From NCBI RefSeq assembly GCF_004364325.1, contig NZ_SOCP01000020.1, forward strand, positions 124,001 through 188,000: 64,000 bases of DNA. The letters run 5' to 3'. Below the pieces are notes generated by a model. The model searched no databases. It saw only the letters and a list, made by a program, of their open reading frames with translations, and was not told the origin of the DNA. Below are positions 8,697 through 17,023 of this stretch, one piece after another (positions within the stretch are counted from its first letter, which is position 1; every line of letters begins with the position of its first letter). The position numbers and the translations under genes are program-made. The stretch comes from Actinophytocola oryzae (GTDB lineage Bacteria > Actinomycetota > Actinomycetes > Mycobacteriales > Pseudonocardiaceae).

Positions 8697-8736
8697 AAGG
8701 GGGCTTTGCTAGCGGGTTCACTTGCAAAGCCCCCTT
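8697..8736 (-). terminator. Hairpin terminator after the DUF1508 gene
   Basis: A perfect 13-bp stem (AAGGGGGCTTTGC and its complement) with a 14-nt loop, 15 bp beyond the stop at 8751. On the minus strand it is followed within a few bases by GTTTT. It separates the DUF1508 transcript from the carboxypeptidase promoter. Confidence 0.8.
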
Positions 8737-8750
8737 TCGGGTGAAACCGA

Positions 8751-8948
8751 TCAGGCGTTGGCCTTCTCGTCCGTCTTGTCGTCGATCTCCGCCTCGGCTG
8801 CGGCCCGCTTGACCGCGTCGACGCCGTTGATCACGCCGGACTTGGTCTTGTAGCTCTCGCCGGTTGCGACGACCTCGCCGTTGCCTGCCTTCAGGCGGAA
8901 CCGGAACTCGCCCTTCGCGTCGTTGTAGATCTCGAACTTCGCGGCCAT
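8751..8948 (-). CDS. DUF1508 / YegP-family small protein
   Basis: A 65-residue soluble protein. The sequence KFEIYNDAKGEFRFRLKAGN followed by GEVVATGESYKTKSGVINGVDAVKR is one complete YegP (DUF1508) repeat: F-x-x-Y-x-D-x-x-G-x-F-R-F-x-L-K-A-x-N-G-E-V-I-A-x-S-E-x-Y-x-x-K. E. coli YegP carries two such repeats; here there is one plus an acidic tail. ATG 8948 is preceded by TGGAG. Function in the family is not established. It has its own terminator, so it is monocistronic. Confidence 0.88.
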   Translation of the reverse strand: MAAKFEIYNDAKGEFRFRLKAGNGEVVATGESYKTKSGVINGVDAVKRAAAEAEIDDKTDEKANA

Positions 8949-9053
8949 GCGTTTCCACTCCAATGGGTTGTCAATGCGATGACGCCGCGACCCGGTGGGG
9001 ACCGAGGGACGCGACGGCGCCGCAGTCTACGTCCCGTGTACCCGGACGAGGGT

Positions 9054-9059
9054 TAGATT
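9054..9059 (+). promoter_or_regulatory. -10 element of a leaderless promoter (first ROK gene)
   Basis: TAGATT ends 6 nt before GTG 9066. A start at the overlapping ATG 9064 would be out of frame. Confidence 0.6.
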
Positions 9060-9065
9060 GAACAT

Positions 9066-10268
9066 GTGAACGCGGCGAGCACCGGACAGCAGGTGAAGGT
9101 CTCCTCGCGGCAGCAGTCGCGCCTGCTCGCGCTGCTCCGCGATGAAGGCCCGATGTCGCGGGTGGCGCTCGGGGAGCGGCTCGACCTACCGAGGGCCAAG
9201 CTGACGGGTGAGCTGTCCCGTCTCGTCGACACCGGCCTCGTCGAGATCGGCGGCCCGGCCGCGAGCCGCGGCGGACGTCGCTCCACCCTCGTGCACCTGG
9301 CCGACGACCTGCGGTTCATCGCCGCGGACGTCGGTGCCACCTCGATCAACGTCGCCGTCACGGACGGCCGGTGCGAGGTACTCGCCATCGAGAGCGTGGA
9401 CTGTGAGGTCCGCCTGGGGCCGACGCCGGTGCTCGGCAGGGTCGTCGACCTCGCCGCCCGTGTCCTGGAGAAGGTGCCGGGGCGGTTGATGGGCGCGGGC
9501 ATCGGGCTGCCGGGACCGGTCAGCTTCCGCGACGGCATGCCCGTGGCGCCGCCGATCATGCCGGGCTGGGACCGCTACCCCGTGCGCGACGAGCTGGCCG
9601 GCAAGTGGGACTGCCCGGTCACGGTCGACAACGATGTCAACGTCATGGCCCTCGGCGAGCGGCACGCCGGTGTGGCCAGGTCTCTCGACGACCTCATCTT
9701 CGTGAAGGTCGGTACGGGCATCGGCTGCGGCATCGTCCTCGGCGGCAAGGTCTACCGGGGCGTGGCGGGTACGGCCGGGGACATCGGGCACATCCGCCTC
9801 GACGACTACGGCCCGGCGTGCGCGTGCGGGGAGGTCGGCTGCCTCGAGGCGTACTTCGGCGGCTCGGCCCTGGCCCGCGACGCGCTGACCCTCGCACGGT
9901 CCGGCCGCTCGTCGATGCTCGCCGAGAAGCTGACCGACCGGGGCAAGCTGTCCGCCCAGGACGTCGGCGAGGCCGCCACGGCAGGCGACTTCGCCGCGGC
10001 CAACCTCGTCCGCGAGGGTGGCAGGCGGCTCGGCCACGTCGTCGCGTCGCTGGTCAGCTTCCTGAACCCGGGCATGGTTGTCATCGGCGGCGGCGTGTCG
10101 CGGCTCGGGCACCCGTTACTGGCCGAGGTCCGCAGCTCGGTCTACCGCCGCTCGCTCCCACTGGCGACCGGCAACCTCCCGATCGTGCTGTCCGAGCTGG
10201 GAGAGATAGCAGGCGTAACCGGCGCCGCCTGGTCGGCCACCGACCGCGCCTTCGCCCCCATGCACTGA
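9066..10268 (+). CDS. ROK-family transcriptional regulator with N-terminal winged helix
   Basis: A 400-residue NagC/XylR-type protein. Residues about 10-70 form a winged helix (LLALLRDEGPMSRVALGERL then LSRLVDTGLVEIG). From about 80 the ROK fold follows, with an ATPase-like phosphate loop (FIAADVGATSINVAVTDG), the GIGLPGPV block, KVGTGIGCGIVLGGKVYRG, and the zinc signature CACGEVGCLEAYFGG. Such proteins are usually repressors released by a sugar or sugar phosphate. It is not linked to a neighbour, so its regulon is unknown. A large inverted repeat directly after the stop separates it from the next ROK gene. Confidence 0.9.
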   Translation: MNAASTGQQVKVSSRQQSRLLALLRDEGPMSRVALGERLDLPRAKLTGELSRLVDTGLVEIGGPAASRGGRRSTLVHLADDLRFIAADVGATSINVAVTDGRCEVLAIESVDCEVRLGPTPVLGRVVDLAARVLEKVPGRLMGAGIGLPGPVSFRDGMPVAPPIMPGWDRYPVRDELAGKWDCPVTVDNDVNVMALGERHAGVARSLDDLIFVKVGTGIGCGIVLGGKVYRGVAGTAGDIGHIRLDDYGPACACGEVGCLEAYFGGSALARDALTLARSGRSSMLAEKLTDRGKLSAQDVGEAATAGDFAAANLVREGGRRLGHVVASLVSFLNPGMVVIGGGVSRLGHPLLAEVRSSVYRRSLPLATGNLPIVLSELGEIAGVTGAAWSATDRAFAPMH

Positions 10269-10309
10269 AGGACGCCTTCCTAACGCTCACCGCACTGAAG
10301 GCGTCCTTC
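10267..10309. repeat. Perfect inverted repeat, REP-like, probably terminates the ROK gene
   Basis: GAAGGACGCCTTC at 10267-10279 and its exact reverse complement at 10297-10309 flank 17 bp. Each 13-bp arm also contains an internal partial palindrome (GAAGG...CCTTC). Placement immediately at the stop codon fits a terminator. The nested symmetry is also that of dispersed palindromic elements, but there is only one copy in this window. Confidence 0.7.
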
Positions 10310-10387
10310 GTGACGCCCGGCGTACTGCGGGCGGCTCGGCGAACACTCCGTGTCATGGGTCACGTATGCCCTGTACACGAATCGCTT

Positions 10388-10398
10388 GTTCAGTGAAC
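10388..10398. promoter_or_regulatory. Short palindrome in the control region of the xylose-type operon
   Basis: GTTCAGTGAAC is a palindrome about a central G. It lies 160 bp upstream of the second ROK gene in a 248-bp stretch (10310-10557) that is clearly richer in A+T than its surroundings and holds no reading frame. It is a candidate operator for one of the adjacent ROK proteins. This is inference from position only. Confidence 0.3.
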
Positions 10399-10557
10399 TT
10401 CCAGCTGGTTCGACAGTACTTTTGACGATTGAGTCCGAAAGATCGGCCGAAACTTTGCGCCGATCGGACTATTGCGGACCAATGTCCCCCTGAGGCACCT
10501 TACTTTGTGAGTTGCAGCACCGGTCTTCGATCGGGCACTCAACGAAGTGGAGCACCG

Positions 10558-11784
10558 GTGGGCCAGAGCCGCCCGGCAGACCAGGCCGGTCTGCGTCGAG
10601 GGAACCTCGCGCTGCTCGTGCGCACCCTCCGGGAGCACGGTGCACTGTCGCGCGCTCAGCTCGCCGTCCGCTCCGGGCTCTCCAAGGCCACCGTCTCGAG
10701 CCTCGTCACCGACCTCGAGGCACGCGGGCTCGTGCACGACGCCGGTGTCAGCGCGGGCGGGCAGGGCAGGCCGGGTCAGCTCGTCGACCTGCGGCCGGAC
10801 AGCGTGTGCGGTGTCGGGCTCGACGTGCACGTCGGACACGTCGGCGCGCTCGTCACCGACCTGAGCGGCGAGGTGCTCGTCCACCGCAAGGTCGTGGTCG
10901 ACGTCCCCGGGATCGGCCCGGAACGCGCGCTCGACCAGCTCGCGCTGGTCGCCAACGAGGCGATGGCCGGTCTCAAGAACGCCATCGGCGTCACCGTCTC
11001 GGTACCCGGTCTCGTCGACACGAACGCGGGCACGGTCCCGTTCTCGCCGAGGCTGCGCTGGCGTGACGTCGCGGTCGCCGACGGCCTGGCCGCGCGCACC
11101 GACCTGCCGCTCGACCAGATCGTCGTCGAGAACGACGCGAACCTCGGCGCGATGGCCGAGCTGTCGACCATGGACGTCTCCGACCTCGTCTACCTGACCG
11201 GCGACTTCGGCATCGGCGGCGGGGTCGTCGCAGGTGGGCGGCTCGTGCGGGGTGTCGGCGGGTTCGCCGGCGAGATCGGGCACATGGCGATCGACCCGCT
11301 CGGCCCGTACTGCTCGTGCGGCCGCCGCGGCTGCTGGGAGACCCAGGTCGGGCTCGGCGCGCTGCTGCACGCGTGTGCCGACCCGGACGACCCGATCCGC
11401 GACCCGGCACTCGATCTCGACCAGCGCATGCGCATGATCCGCGCCCGTGCGGGAGCGCAGGACCGGCGCACGCTCGACGCGTTGCACCAGATCGGCGTCG
11501 CGCTCGGGCTCGGGGTCTCGTACCTGGTGAACCTGCTCAACCCCTCGGTGGTGGTGCTCGGCGGTTACTTCGCCGCGCTGCCCGAGTGGCTGGTCGAGCC
11601 GATCCGCAACCAGGTCGTGGCCCACGTCCTCGCACCGGGCGCGGGTGGCGCGAAGGTCGTCGGCTCGCGGCTCGGCTTCACCGCGGCGACCACCGGCGGC
11701 GCGCTGGCGTCGCTTCGCCGGGTCCTGGAGGACCCCACAGTCGTACCTGTTGTCCAGGCCACCGAGGAGGAGGCGCCTGCATGA
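10558..11784 (+). CDS. ROK-family regulator, probable XylR-type repressor of the downstream sugar operon
   Basis: A 408-residue ROK regulator. GTG 10558 with upstream TGGAG is preferred over an upstream frame that would add 43 unconserved residues. A winged helix (LLVRTLREHGALSRAQLAVR then GLSKATVSSLVTDLEARG) precedes the ROK fold: GVGLDVHVGHVGALVTDL, VSVPGLVDTNAG, TGDFGIGGGVVAGGRLVRG and CSCGRRGCWETQVG (zinc site). It is the first gene of a run leading, through a 39-codon spacer frame, into a ribose/xylose-type ABC transporter and xylA, so a xylose-responsive repressor is the natural reading. The inducer is not provable from sequence. Confidence 0.88.
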   Translation: MGQSRPADQAGLRRGNLALLVRTLREHGALSRAQLAVRSGLSKATVSSLVTDLEARGLVHDAGVSAGGQGRPGQLVDLRPDSVCGVGLDVHVGHVGALVTDLSGEVLVHRKVVVDVPGIGPERALDQLALVANEAMAGLKNAIGVTVSVPGLVDTNAGTVPFSPRLRWRDVAVADGLAARTDLPLDQIVVENDANLGAMAELSTMDVSDLVYLTGDFGIGGGVVAGGRLVRGVGGFAGEIGHMAIDPLGPYCSCGRRGCWETQVGLGALLHACADPDDPIRDPALDLDQRMRMIRARAGAQDRRTLDALHQIGVALGLGVSYLVNLLNPSVVVLGGYFAALPEWLVEPIRNQVVAHVLAPGAGGAKVVGSRLGFTAATTGGALASLRRVLEDPTVVPVVQATEEEAPA

Positions 11785-11903
11785 GCGCAGCTTGCGGAGC
11801 GAGTCATCGATGTTCAGGTCGGCACCTCGGCTGCGGAGGGCGCCGGGGTAGCGGAGCCTGCGGAGCGTCCCGGTGTCACGGAGCGGGCGAGGGGTCGGCA
11901 TGA
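11781..11903 (+). CDS. 39-codon spacer micro-ORF with ATGA overlaps at both ends (XylR-like gene / ATPase junction)
   Basis: ATG 11781 overlaps the stop of the ROK gene (ATGA). The frame runs without a stop for 39 residues (MSAACGASHRCSG... ending GAGEGSA), and its TGA overlaps the ATG of the transporter ATPase at 11900. The 119-bp interval is 2 mod 3, as needed for both overlaps. The peptide is rich in Gly, Ala, Cys, Arg and Ser, and uses codons rare in the neighbours (AGT, TGT, CAT, TCA, GGA). That suggests the reading frame, not the peptide, is what is kept. The 3' end supplies GAGGGG as ribosome-binding site for 11900. Translation is inferred, not shown. Confidence 0.55.
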   Translation: MSAACGASHRCSGRHLGCGGRRGSGACGASRCHGAGEGSA

Positions 11904-13423
11904 GTGAAGTCAACGACGAAGCCCTCTTGACGATGGCCGGCATCGTCAAGATCTTTCCCGGCGTACGCGCGTTGGACGGGGTGGACCTGGAGGTCCGCGC
12001 CGGGGAGGTGCACTGCCTGCTCGGCCAGAACGGCGCGGGCAAGTCGACGCTGATCAAGGTCCTGTCCGGCGCGCACCAACCGGACGAGGGTGAGATCCGG
12101 TGGCGCGGCCAGCCCGCCACGCTCGGCTCGCCGGACGCGGCGCTGCAGCTCGGCATCGCGACCATGTACCAGGAGCTGGACCTCGTCGACGGCCTGTCGG
12201 TGGCGGAGAACATCTTCCTCGGTCACGAGCCGTCGAGGTTCGGCTTCTCGAACCGGGGCTCGGCACGCCGCCAGGCCCGTGAGCTGATGCGCCGCCTCGG
12301 CCACCCGGAGATCCCGCCGGGCCGCGAGGTGGGCATGCTGTCGGCCGCCGGTCAGCAGCTCGTGTCGATGGCCCGCGCGCTCGCACACGACGCGCGGCTG
12401 ATCGTCATGGACGAGCCGACCGCCGCACTCGCCGCCGACGAGGTGAACAACCTGTTCCGCGTCGTCGAGGACCTTACCAACGACGGCGTCGCGGTCGTCT
12501 ACATCTCCCACCGCCTCGAGGAGATCCGCCGCATCGGCGACCGGGTCACCGTCCTCAAGGACGGCCGCACGGTCGGCACGAACCTGGCGGCCGACACCCC
12601 GACCGCCGACCTCGTGAACCTCATGTCCGGCCGCATGGTGGAGACGGTGTTCCCGCTCCGCGAGGCGACCACCGTCGACGAGGGGAACGAGGTGCTGCGC
12701 GTCGAGGGGCTGTCCCGCAAGGGCGAGTTCGAGGACGTCGGCTTCACCGTGCGGGCAGGCGAGATCGTCGGCATCGCGGGGCTGGTCGGTGCGGGCCGCA
12801 GTGAGGTGCTCGAGACCGTCTACGGGGCGCGGAAGTCCGACGCGGGCTCGGTGTGGGTGAACGGGAAGCGCCTACGGGCAGGCAGTGTGGCCGCCGCGGT
12901 GCGAGCCGGGGTCGGTCTCGCGCCGGAGGAGCGCAAGAGCCAGGCCCTGCTGCTCGACCAGTCGGTGGCGAACAACGTGACGCTCGCGAGCCTGCCGGAG
13001 TACAGCCGGGCCGGGTTCACCGACCGGAGCCGGGAGCTGAAGGACTCGCGTGCCACGCTCGAGCGCCTCGACATGCGACCGGCCGACCCGCGCAGGCTCG
13101 TGCGCACGTTCTCCGGCGGCAACCAGCAGAAGGCGGTCGTCGCGCGCTGGCTCGTGCGTGACTGCAAGGTGCTGCTGCTCGACGAGCCGACCCGGGGCGT
13201 CGACGTCGGCGCGCGGGCAGAGCTGTACCGGCTGATCCACGAACTCGCCGCGGCCGGGGTGGCCGTGGTGCTGGTCTCCAGCGAGGTGCCCGAGGTGCTC
13301 GGGCTGTCCGACCGCGTGCTCGTCATGCGGGAGGGACGGGTGCTCACCGAGGCACCGGCAAAGGATCTCACCGAGGCGTCCATTTTGGACATGGTGATGG
13401 AAGGTAGCGAGGTAGTGGTGTGA
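11900..13423 (+). CDS. Sugar ABC transporter ATPase (RbsA/XylG-like, two nucleotide-binding domains)
   Basis: A 507-residue tandem ATPase powering a monosaccharide importer. Domain 1 (about 1-240) carries Walker A GQNGAGKSTLIKVLSG, the signature LSAAGQQLVSMARAL and Walker B LIVMDEPTAAL. Domain 2 (about 250-507) has the degenerate P-loop LVGAGRSEVLETVYG, the signature SGGNQQKAVVARWL and LLLDEPTRGVDVGA, the pattern expected for RbsA, XylG and AraG. It overlaps the next gene by GTGA. Substrate is most likely a pentose, given xylA in the same operon and a ROK regulator upstream. Confidence 0.93.
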   Translation: MSEVNDEALLTMAGIVKIFPGVRALDGVDLEVRAGEVHCLLGQNGAGKSTLIKVLSGAHQPDEGEIRWRGQPATLGSPDAALQLGIATMYQELDLVDGLSVAENIFLGHEPSRFGFSNRGSARRQARELMRRLGHPEIPPGREVGMLSAAGQQLVSMARALAHDARLIVMDEPTAALAADEVNNLFRVVEDLTNDGVAVVYISHRLEEIRRIGDRVTVLKDGRTVGTNLAADTPTADLVNLMSGRMVETVFPLREATTVDEGNEVLRVEGLSRKGEFEDVGFTVRAGEIVGIAGLVGAGRSEVLETVYGARKSDAGSVWVNGKRLRAGSVAAAVRAGVGLAPEERKSQALLLDQSVANNVTLASLPEYSRAGFTDRSRELKDSRATLERLDMRPADPRRLVRTFSGGNQQKAVVARWLVRDCKVLLLDEPTRGVDVGARAELYRLIHELAAAGVAVVLVSSEVPEVLGLSDRVLVMREGRVLTEAPAKDLTEASILDMVMEGSEVVV

Positions 13424-14442
13424 GTGACGTGAGCGAGAAGTCGGCATCCACTGTGGACGATCGGCCACCCGCGGTGCAGACGGCCCCGCCCAAGAAGTCC
13501 GGTGGGTTCCCGCTGGACATCCGGCTGACGATCCTCATCGGCGTGCTCGTCGCGCTGTGCATCGTGGGTTACGCCCTCAACTCGGACTTCCTCGGCGAGA
13601 CCAACATCTCCATCATGTTGCGCCTGGCGTCGGCGATCGGCGTGGTCTCCGTCGGCATGACGTTCGTGATCATCTCGGGTGGCATCGACCTGTCGGTCGG
13701 GTCGATGGTCGCGTTGTCGAGCGTGTGGATGACGACCCTGGCCACGCAGGAGTACGGCCCGTGGATCATGGTGCTGTGCGCGCTGCTGGTGGGCCTCGGC
13801 GCGGGACTCATCAACGGCGTGCTCGTCTCCTACGGCAAGATCGTGCCGTTCATCGCGACGCTCGCCATGTACGCGTCGGCACGCGGTCTGGCCGAGCGGC
13901 TTTCCGAGCGGCAGACCCAGGTCGTCAGGGAGCAGGGCTTCAACGACTTCTTCCGAGGTGACTTCCTCGGCATCCCGGTGCTGATCTGGATGCTCGCCGT
14001 CGTGTTCGCGGTCGGCTGGGTCCTGTTGAACCGCACCACCTTCGGCCGCCGCACGTTCGCGATCGGCGGCAACTCAGAGGCCGCGCGCCTCGCGGGCATC
14101 AACGTCAAGGGCCACACGGCGTTGGTGTACGCACTCGCCGGCCTGTGCTGCGGCATCGCCGCGATCATGGTCGTCGCCCGCACCACATCGGGTGCCTCGA
14201 CCAACGGCATGTTCTACGAACTGGACGCCATCGCGGCGGTCGTGATCGGCGGCACGCTGCTGACCGGCGGTCGCGGCACGCTGATCGGCACTCTCATCGG
14301 CGTGCTGATCTTCACCGTCGTGAACAGCATCTTCACCCAGAACAACCTCGAGACCGACATCCAGAACATCGCCAAGGGCGTGATCATCGTCGGCGCCGTG
14401 CTGCTGCAGACGCTGACCTCCCGCCGCGGCTCGAAAACGTAG
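13420..14442 (+). CDS. Sugar ABC transporter permease (RbsC/XylH-like)
   Basis: A 340-residue integral membrane subunit of the carbohydrate uptake (CUT2) class. After a 35-residue cytoplasmic tail come about eight to ten hydrophobic segments. The family blocks FVIISGGIDLSVGSMVALS and GRRTFAIGGNSEAARLAGI (coupling loop contacting the ATPase) are present, as is AIAAVVIGGTLLTGGRGT near the end. The start GTG 13420 overlaps the ATPase stop. It forms a homodimer with the 11900 ATPase in the known family architecture. Confidence 0.93.
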   Translation: MSDVSEKSASTVDDRPPAVQTAPPKKSGGFPLDIRLTILIGVLVALCIVGYALNSDFLGETNISIMLRLASAIGVVSVGMTFVIISGGIDLSVGSMVALSSVWMTTLATQEYGPWIMVLCALLVGLGAGLINGVLVSYGKIVPFIATLAMYASARGLAERLSERQTQVVREQGFNDFFRGDFLGIPVLIWMLAVVFAVGWVLLNRTTFGRRTFAIGGNSEAARLAGINVKGHTALVYALAGLCCGIAAIMVVARTTSGASTNGMFYELDAIAAVVIGGTLLTGGRGTLIGTLIGVLIFTVVNSIFTQNNLETDIQNIAKGVIIVGAVLLQTLTSRRGSKT

Positions 14443-14505
14443 TTCTCCTTCCCCGCCACGAAGAAAATCCCCCGTCCGACCTCAGTACAAGGGAGTACAC
14501 CCACA

Positions 14506-15555
14506 ATGGACCCATCCCTGGCACGCCGTCGATTCCTGCTCGGTGCGGGCGCCCTCGGCGTCACGGTCGCCGCCGCAGCGTGCACCTCCAACGAGTCCGG
14601 CGCCGACGAGCCGAAGCAGGTCGCGCAGGGCGGCACGGACAATGCCAAGAAGGGCAAGCAGGTCACGATCGGCTTCGCCGCCCCCGCGGCCGACCACGGC
14701 TGGATCGCGGCCATCACCAAGAACGCCAAGGCGCAGGCCGAGGCGTTCGAGGACGTCACGTTCAAGGCCACCGAGGGCACGAACGACGTCAACCAGCAGA
14801 TCGCCCAGGTCGAGTCGCTGGTCGCCGACAAGGTCGACGTCCTCGTGATCCTGCCGCACGACGGCAAGGCGCTCACCGCGGCAGGTCAGGAGGCGATGGA
14901 CGCGGGCGTCCCGGTGATCAACCTGGACCGCGTCTTCGACACCCCGACCGCGTACCGCACGTGGATCGGTGGCGACAACTACCGCATGGGCTACAACGCC
15001 GGTCTCTACATCGCCGAGCAGATGAAGACCAAGGGCGTCTCGAGCCCGGTCATCGGTGAGATCGCGGGCATCGACTCGCTGCCGCTGACGCAGGAACGCA
15101 GCAAGGGCTACAAGGACGCGCTCACCAAGAACGGGTTCTCGGTCGGCCCGCGTGTCGCCGCGGAGTTCACGGCGGAGTCCGGTGAGAAGCAGACGGCGAA
15201 CCTGCTGCAGGGCGCCAGCAAGATCGACGCGCTGTGGAACCACGACGACGACCAGGGCATTGGCGTCATGGCGGCGATCGACTCCGCGGGCCGCAGCGAG
15301 TTCATCATGGTCGGCGGCGCCGGCTCGAAGAACATGATGGACATCATCAAGGCCGACAACAAGGTCATCAAGGCGACCGTGCTCTACAGCCCGTCGATGG
15401 CGTCGTCCGCCGTCTCGCTCGCCCGTCTGCTCGGTCAGTCGAAGGGCCCCGCGGACATGGCCGAGCACGAGATCCCGGCGTTCATCACGACGTACTCGGC
15501 CGTCGTCACCAAGGAGAACGTCGACGACTACTCGGACGTCGGCTTCGACTCCTGA
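14506..15555 (+). CDS. Sugar ABC transporter substrate-binding lipoprotein (type I periplasmic-binding fold)
   Basis: A 349-residue binding protein. The N-terminus ARRRFLLGAGALGVTV resembles a Tat signal and ends in AAAAC, a lipobox, so export as a lipoprotein on the outer face is likely. The mature part has the two-lobe ribose/xylose-binding pattern: VTIGFAAPAADHGWIAAI, VDVLVILPHDGKAL, VPVINLDRVF, GGDNYRMGYNAGLYIAEQM and IDALWNHDDDQGIGVMAAI. It begins 63 bp after the permease with GGGAG ahead of the start. Ligand is probably a pentose or related sugar. The exact ligand cannot be read from the sequence. Confidence 0.92.
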   Translation: MDPSLARRRFLLGAGALGVTVAAAACTSNESGADEPKQVAQGGTDNAKKGKQVTIGFAAPAADHGWIAAITKNAKAQAEAFEDVTFKATEGTNDVNQQIAQVESLVADKVDVLVILPHDGKALTAAGQEAMDAGVPVINLDRVFDTPTAYRTWIGGDNYRMGYNAGLYIAEQMKTKGVSSPVIGEIAGIDSLPLTQERSKGYKDALTKNGFSVGPRVAAEFTAESGEKQTANLLQGASKIDALWNHDDDQGIGVMAAIDSAGRSEFIMVGGAGSKNMMDIIKADNKVIKATVLYSPSMASSAVSLARLLGQSKGPADMAEHEIPAFITTYSAVVTKENVDDYSDVGFDS

Positions 15556-15615
15556 TCACCGACAAGTAGCGGGTGCGTCAGCGCGTACTTCCTTGATTGA
15601 CCAACGGAGGGTGAG

Positions 15616-16773
15616 ATGACAGAGGGCAGCGGGGGACGGATCGGGGTCGGCATGGTCGGCCACGCGTTCATGGGTGCGGTGCACTCACACGCGTGGCGGT
15701 CCGCGCACCGGTTCTTCGACCTGCCGGTGACACCGGAACTCGCCGTGCTCGGTGGGCGTGACCTCGCGCGCACCAAGGCGGCCGCGGCGAAGTTCGGGTG
15801 GACCAGCGTGCAGACCGACTGGCGTGAGCTGGTCAACTCGCCCGGCGTGCAGATCGTGGACGTCTGCACGCCGGGCGACTCACACGCCGAGATCGCCATC
15901 GCGGCGCTGGAGGCGGGCAAGCACGTGCTGTGTGAGAAGCCGCTGGCGAACACCGTCGACGAGGCGGAGGCGATGACCGCCGCGGCGGAGGCGGCCAAGG
16001 AGCGCGGCGTGCGCTCGATGGTGGCCTTCAACTACCGCCGCGTGCCTGCGATCGCCTACGCACGCAAGCTGATCGAGGCGGGCCGCCTCGGTGAGATCCG
16101 CCACGTCCGTGCGCTGTACCTGCAGGACTGGCTCACCGACGCCGACGCGCCGATGACGTGGCGGCTGCGCAAGGACAAGGCAGGTTCCGGTTCGCTCGGC
16201 GACCTCGGCGCGCACATCGTCGACGCGACGCAGTACCTCGTCGGCGACCTGCTGACGGGTGTCTCGGCGCTCACGAAGACCTTCGTCGGCAAGCGGCCGG
16301 TCGAGGGTGGCTCGGGTGACCTCGATGACGTGACGGTCGACGACGCGGCCGTCTTCTTCGGACGGTTCGCCAATGGTGCGATCGCGACATACGAGGCCAC
16401 AAGGTTCGCGCTGGGCCGCAAGAACGGCATGTCCGTGGAGATCAACGGGTCCCTGGGCAGCCTTCGGTTCGGCTTCGAGGACATGAACGAGCTGTGGTTC
16501 TTCGACGGCGCACAGCCGGCCGACGAGGCGGGCTTCCGGCGAATTCTCGTGACGGAGCCAACACACCCCTACGTCGGCGCGTGGTGGCCGCCGGGACACC
16601 TCCTCGGCTACGAACACACATTCACCCACGAAGTGGTCGATTTCCTGCGGGCGATACACGACGGGGTGAACCCAGCACCGTCCTTTGCGGACGGGCTCCA
16701 GGTGCAGCGGGTGCTCGGCGCAGTAGAAAGGAGTGCCGAGAACGGTTCACAGTGGACGGAGATTTCCGCATGA
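15616..16773 (+). CDS. Gfo/Idh/MocA-family NAD(P)-dependent sugar dehydrogenase
   Basis: A 385-residue oxidoreductase. The N-terminal Rossmann fold has GVGMVGHAFMGAVHSHAWR as dinucleotide loop. The EKP motif CEKPLANTVDEAEAM supplies the usual catalytic lysine. GDLGAHIVDATQYLVGDL contains the conserved Asp/His pair. The C-terminal half is the family beta-sheet domain. Members oxidise a hydroxyl of a sugar, cyclitol or glycoside, often at C3. Its place between the binding protein and xylA suggests oxidation of the imported sugar. Start ATG 15616 follows GGAGGG. Its stop overlaps the first of two micro-ORF spacers. Confidence 0.9.
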   Translation: MTEGSGGRIGVGMVGHAFMGAVHSHAWRSAHRFFDLPVTPELAVLGGRDLARTKAAAAKFGWTSVQTDWRELVNSPGVQIVDVCTPGDSHAEIAIAALEAGKHVLCEKPLANTVDEAEAMTAAAEAAKERGVRSMVAFNYRRVPAIAYARKLIEAGRLGEIRHVRALYLQDWLTDADAPMTWRLRKDKAGSGSLGDLGAHIVDATQYLVGDLLTGVSALTKTFVGKRPVEGGSGDLDDVTVDDAAVFFGRFANGAIATYEATRFALGRKNGMSVEINGSLGSLRFGFEDMNELWFFDGAQPADEAGFRRILVTEPTHPYVGAWWPPGHLLGYEHTFTHEVVDFLRAIHDGVNPAPSFADGLQVQRVLGAVERSAENGSQWTEISA

Positions 16774-16898
16774 ACGCGAGTGGAGCCCCGGAGCGGGCGT
16801 CGTCTGGACTGAGGAGCGCGCGCAGGCGCGAGGAACGAGTGTCGAGCACGCGACGAGGGAAGACGACGTCTGAGCGCAGGGGCGGAGCGAGCCAATGA
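16770..16898 (+). CDS. 42-codon spacer micro-ORF, copy 1 (ATGA overlaps at both ends)
   Basis: ATG 16770 overlaps the stop of the dehydrogenase gene. The 42-residue frame (MNASGAPERASSGLR ... ERRGGASQ) ends in a TGA that overlaps ATG 16895 of copy 2. It is very rich in Arg, Ser, Gly and Glu, with codons unusual here (AGG, CGA, TCT, AGT, GGA). The DNA can pair CGTCGTCT near its start with AGACGACG near its end, so an RNA hairpin is an alternative explanation. Expression as a peptide is unproven. Confidence 0.5.
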   Translation: MNASGAPERASSGLRSARRREERVSSTRRGKTTSERRGGASQ

Positions 16899-17019
16899 AC
16901 GCGAGTGGAGCCCCGGAGCGGGCGTCGTCTGGACTGAGGAGGGCGCGCAGGCGCGAGGAACGAGTGTCGAGCACGCGACGAGGGAAGACGACGTCTGAGC
17001 GCAGGGGCGGAGTGAGCCA
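16770..17019. repeat. Tandem direct repeat, two 125-bp units
   Basis: The units are 16770-16894 and 16895-17019, with 123 of 125 positions identical (differences at the 48th and 119th positions of the unit). The unit starts precisely at ATG and ends one base before the next ATG. The duplication therefore added a whole micro-ORF without breaking the ATGA junctions. It looks recent. Confidence 0.95.
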
Positions 17020-17023
17020 ATGA
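16895..17023 (+). CDS. 42-codon spacer micro-ORF, copy 2 (ATGA overlap with xylA)
   Basis: This is a near-identical second copy of the preceding frame. Only two bases differ over 125 bp, giving Ser16 to Arg and Ala40 to Val. Its TGA overlaps the ATG of xylA at 17020, and GGGGCGGAG near its end can serve as ribosome-binding site for xylA. Both substitutions leave the frame open. Confidence 0.5.
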   Translation: MNASGAPERASSGLRRARRREERVSSTRRGKTTSERRGGVSQ

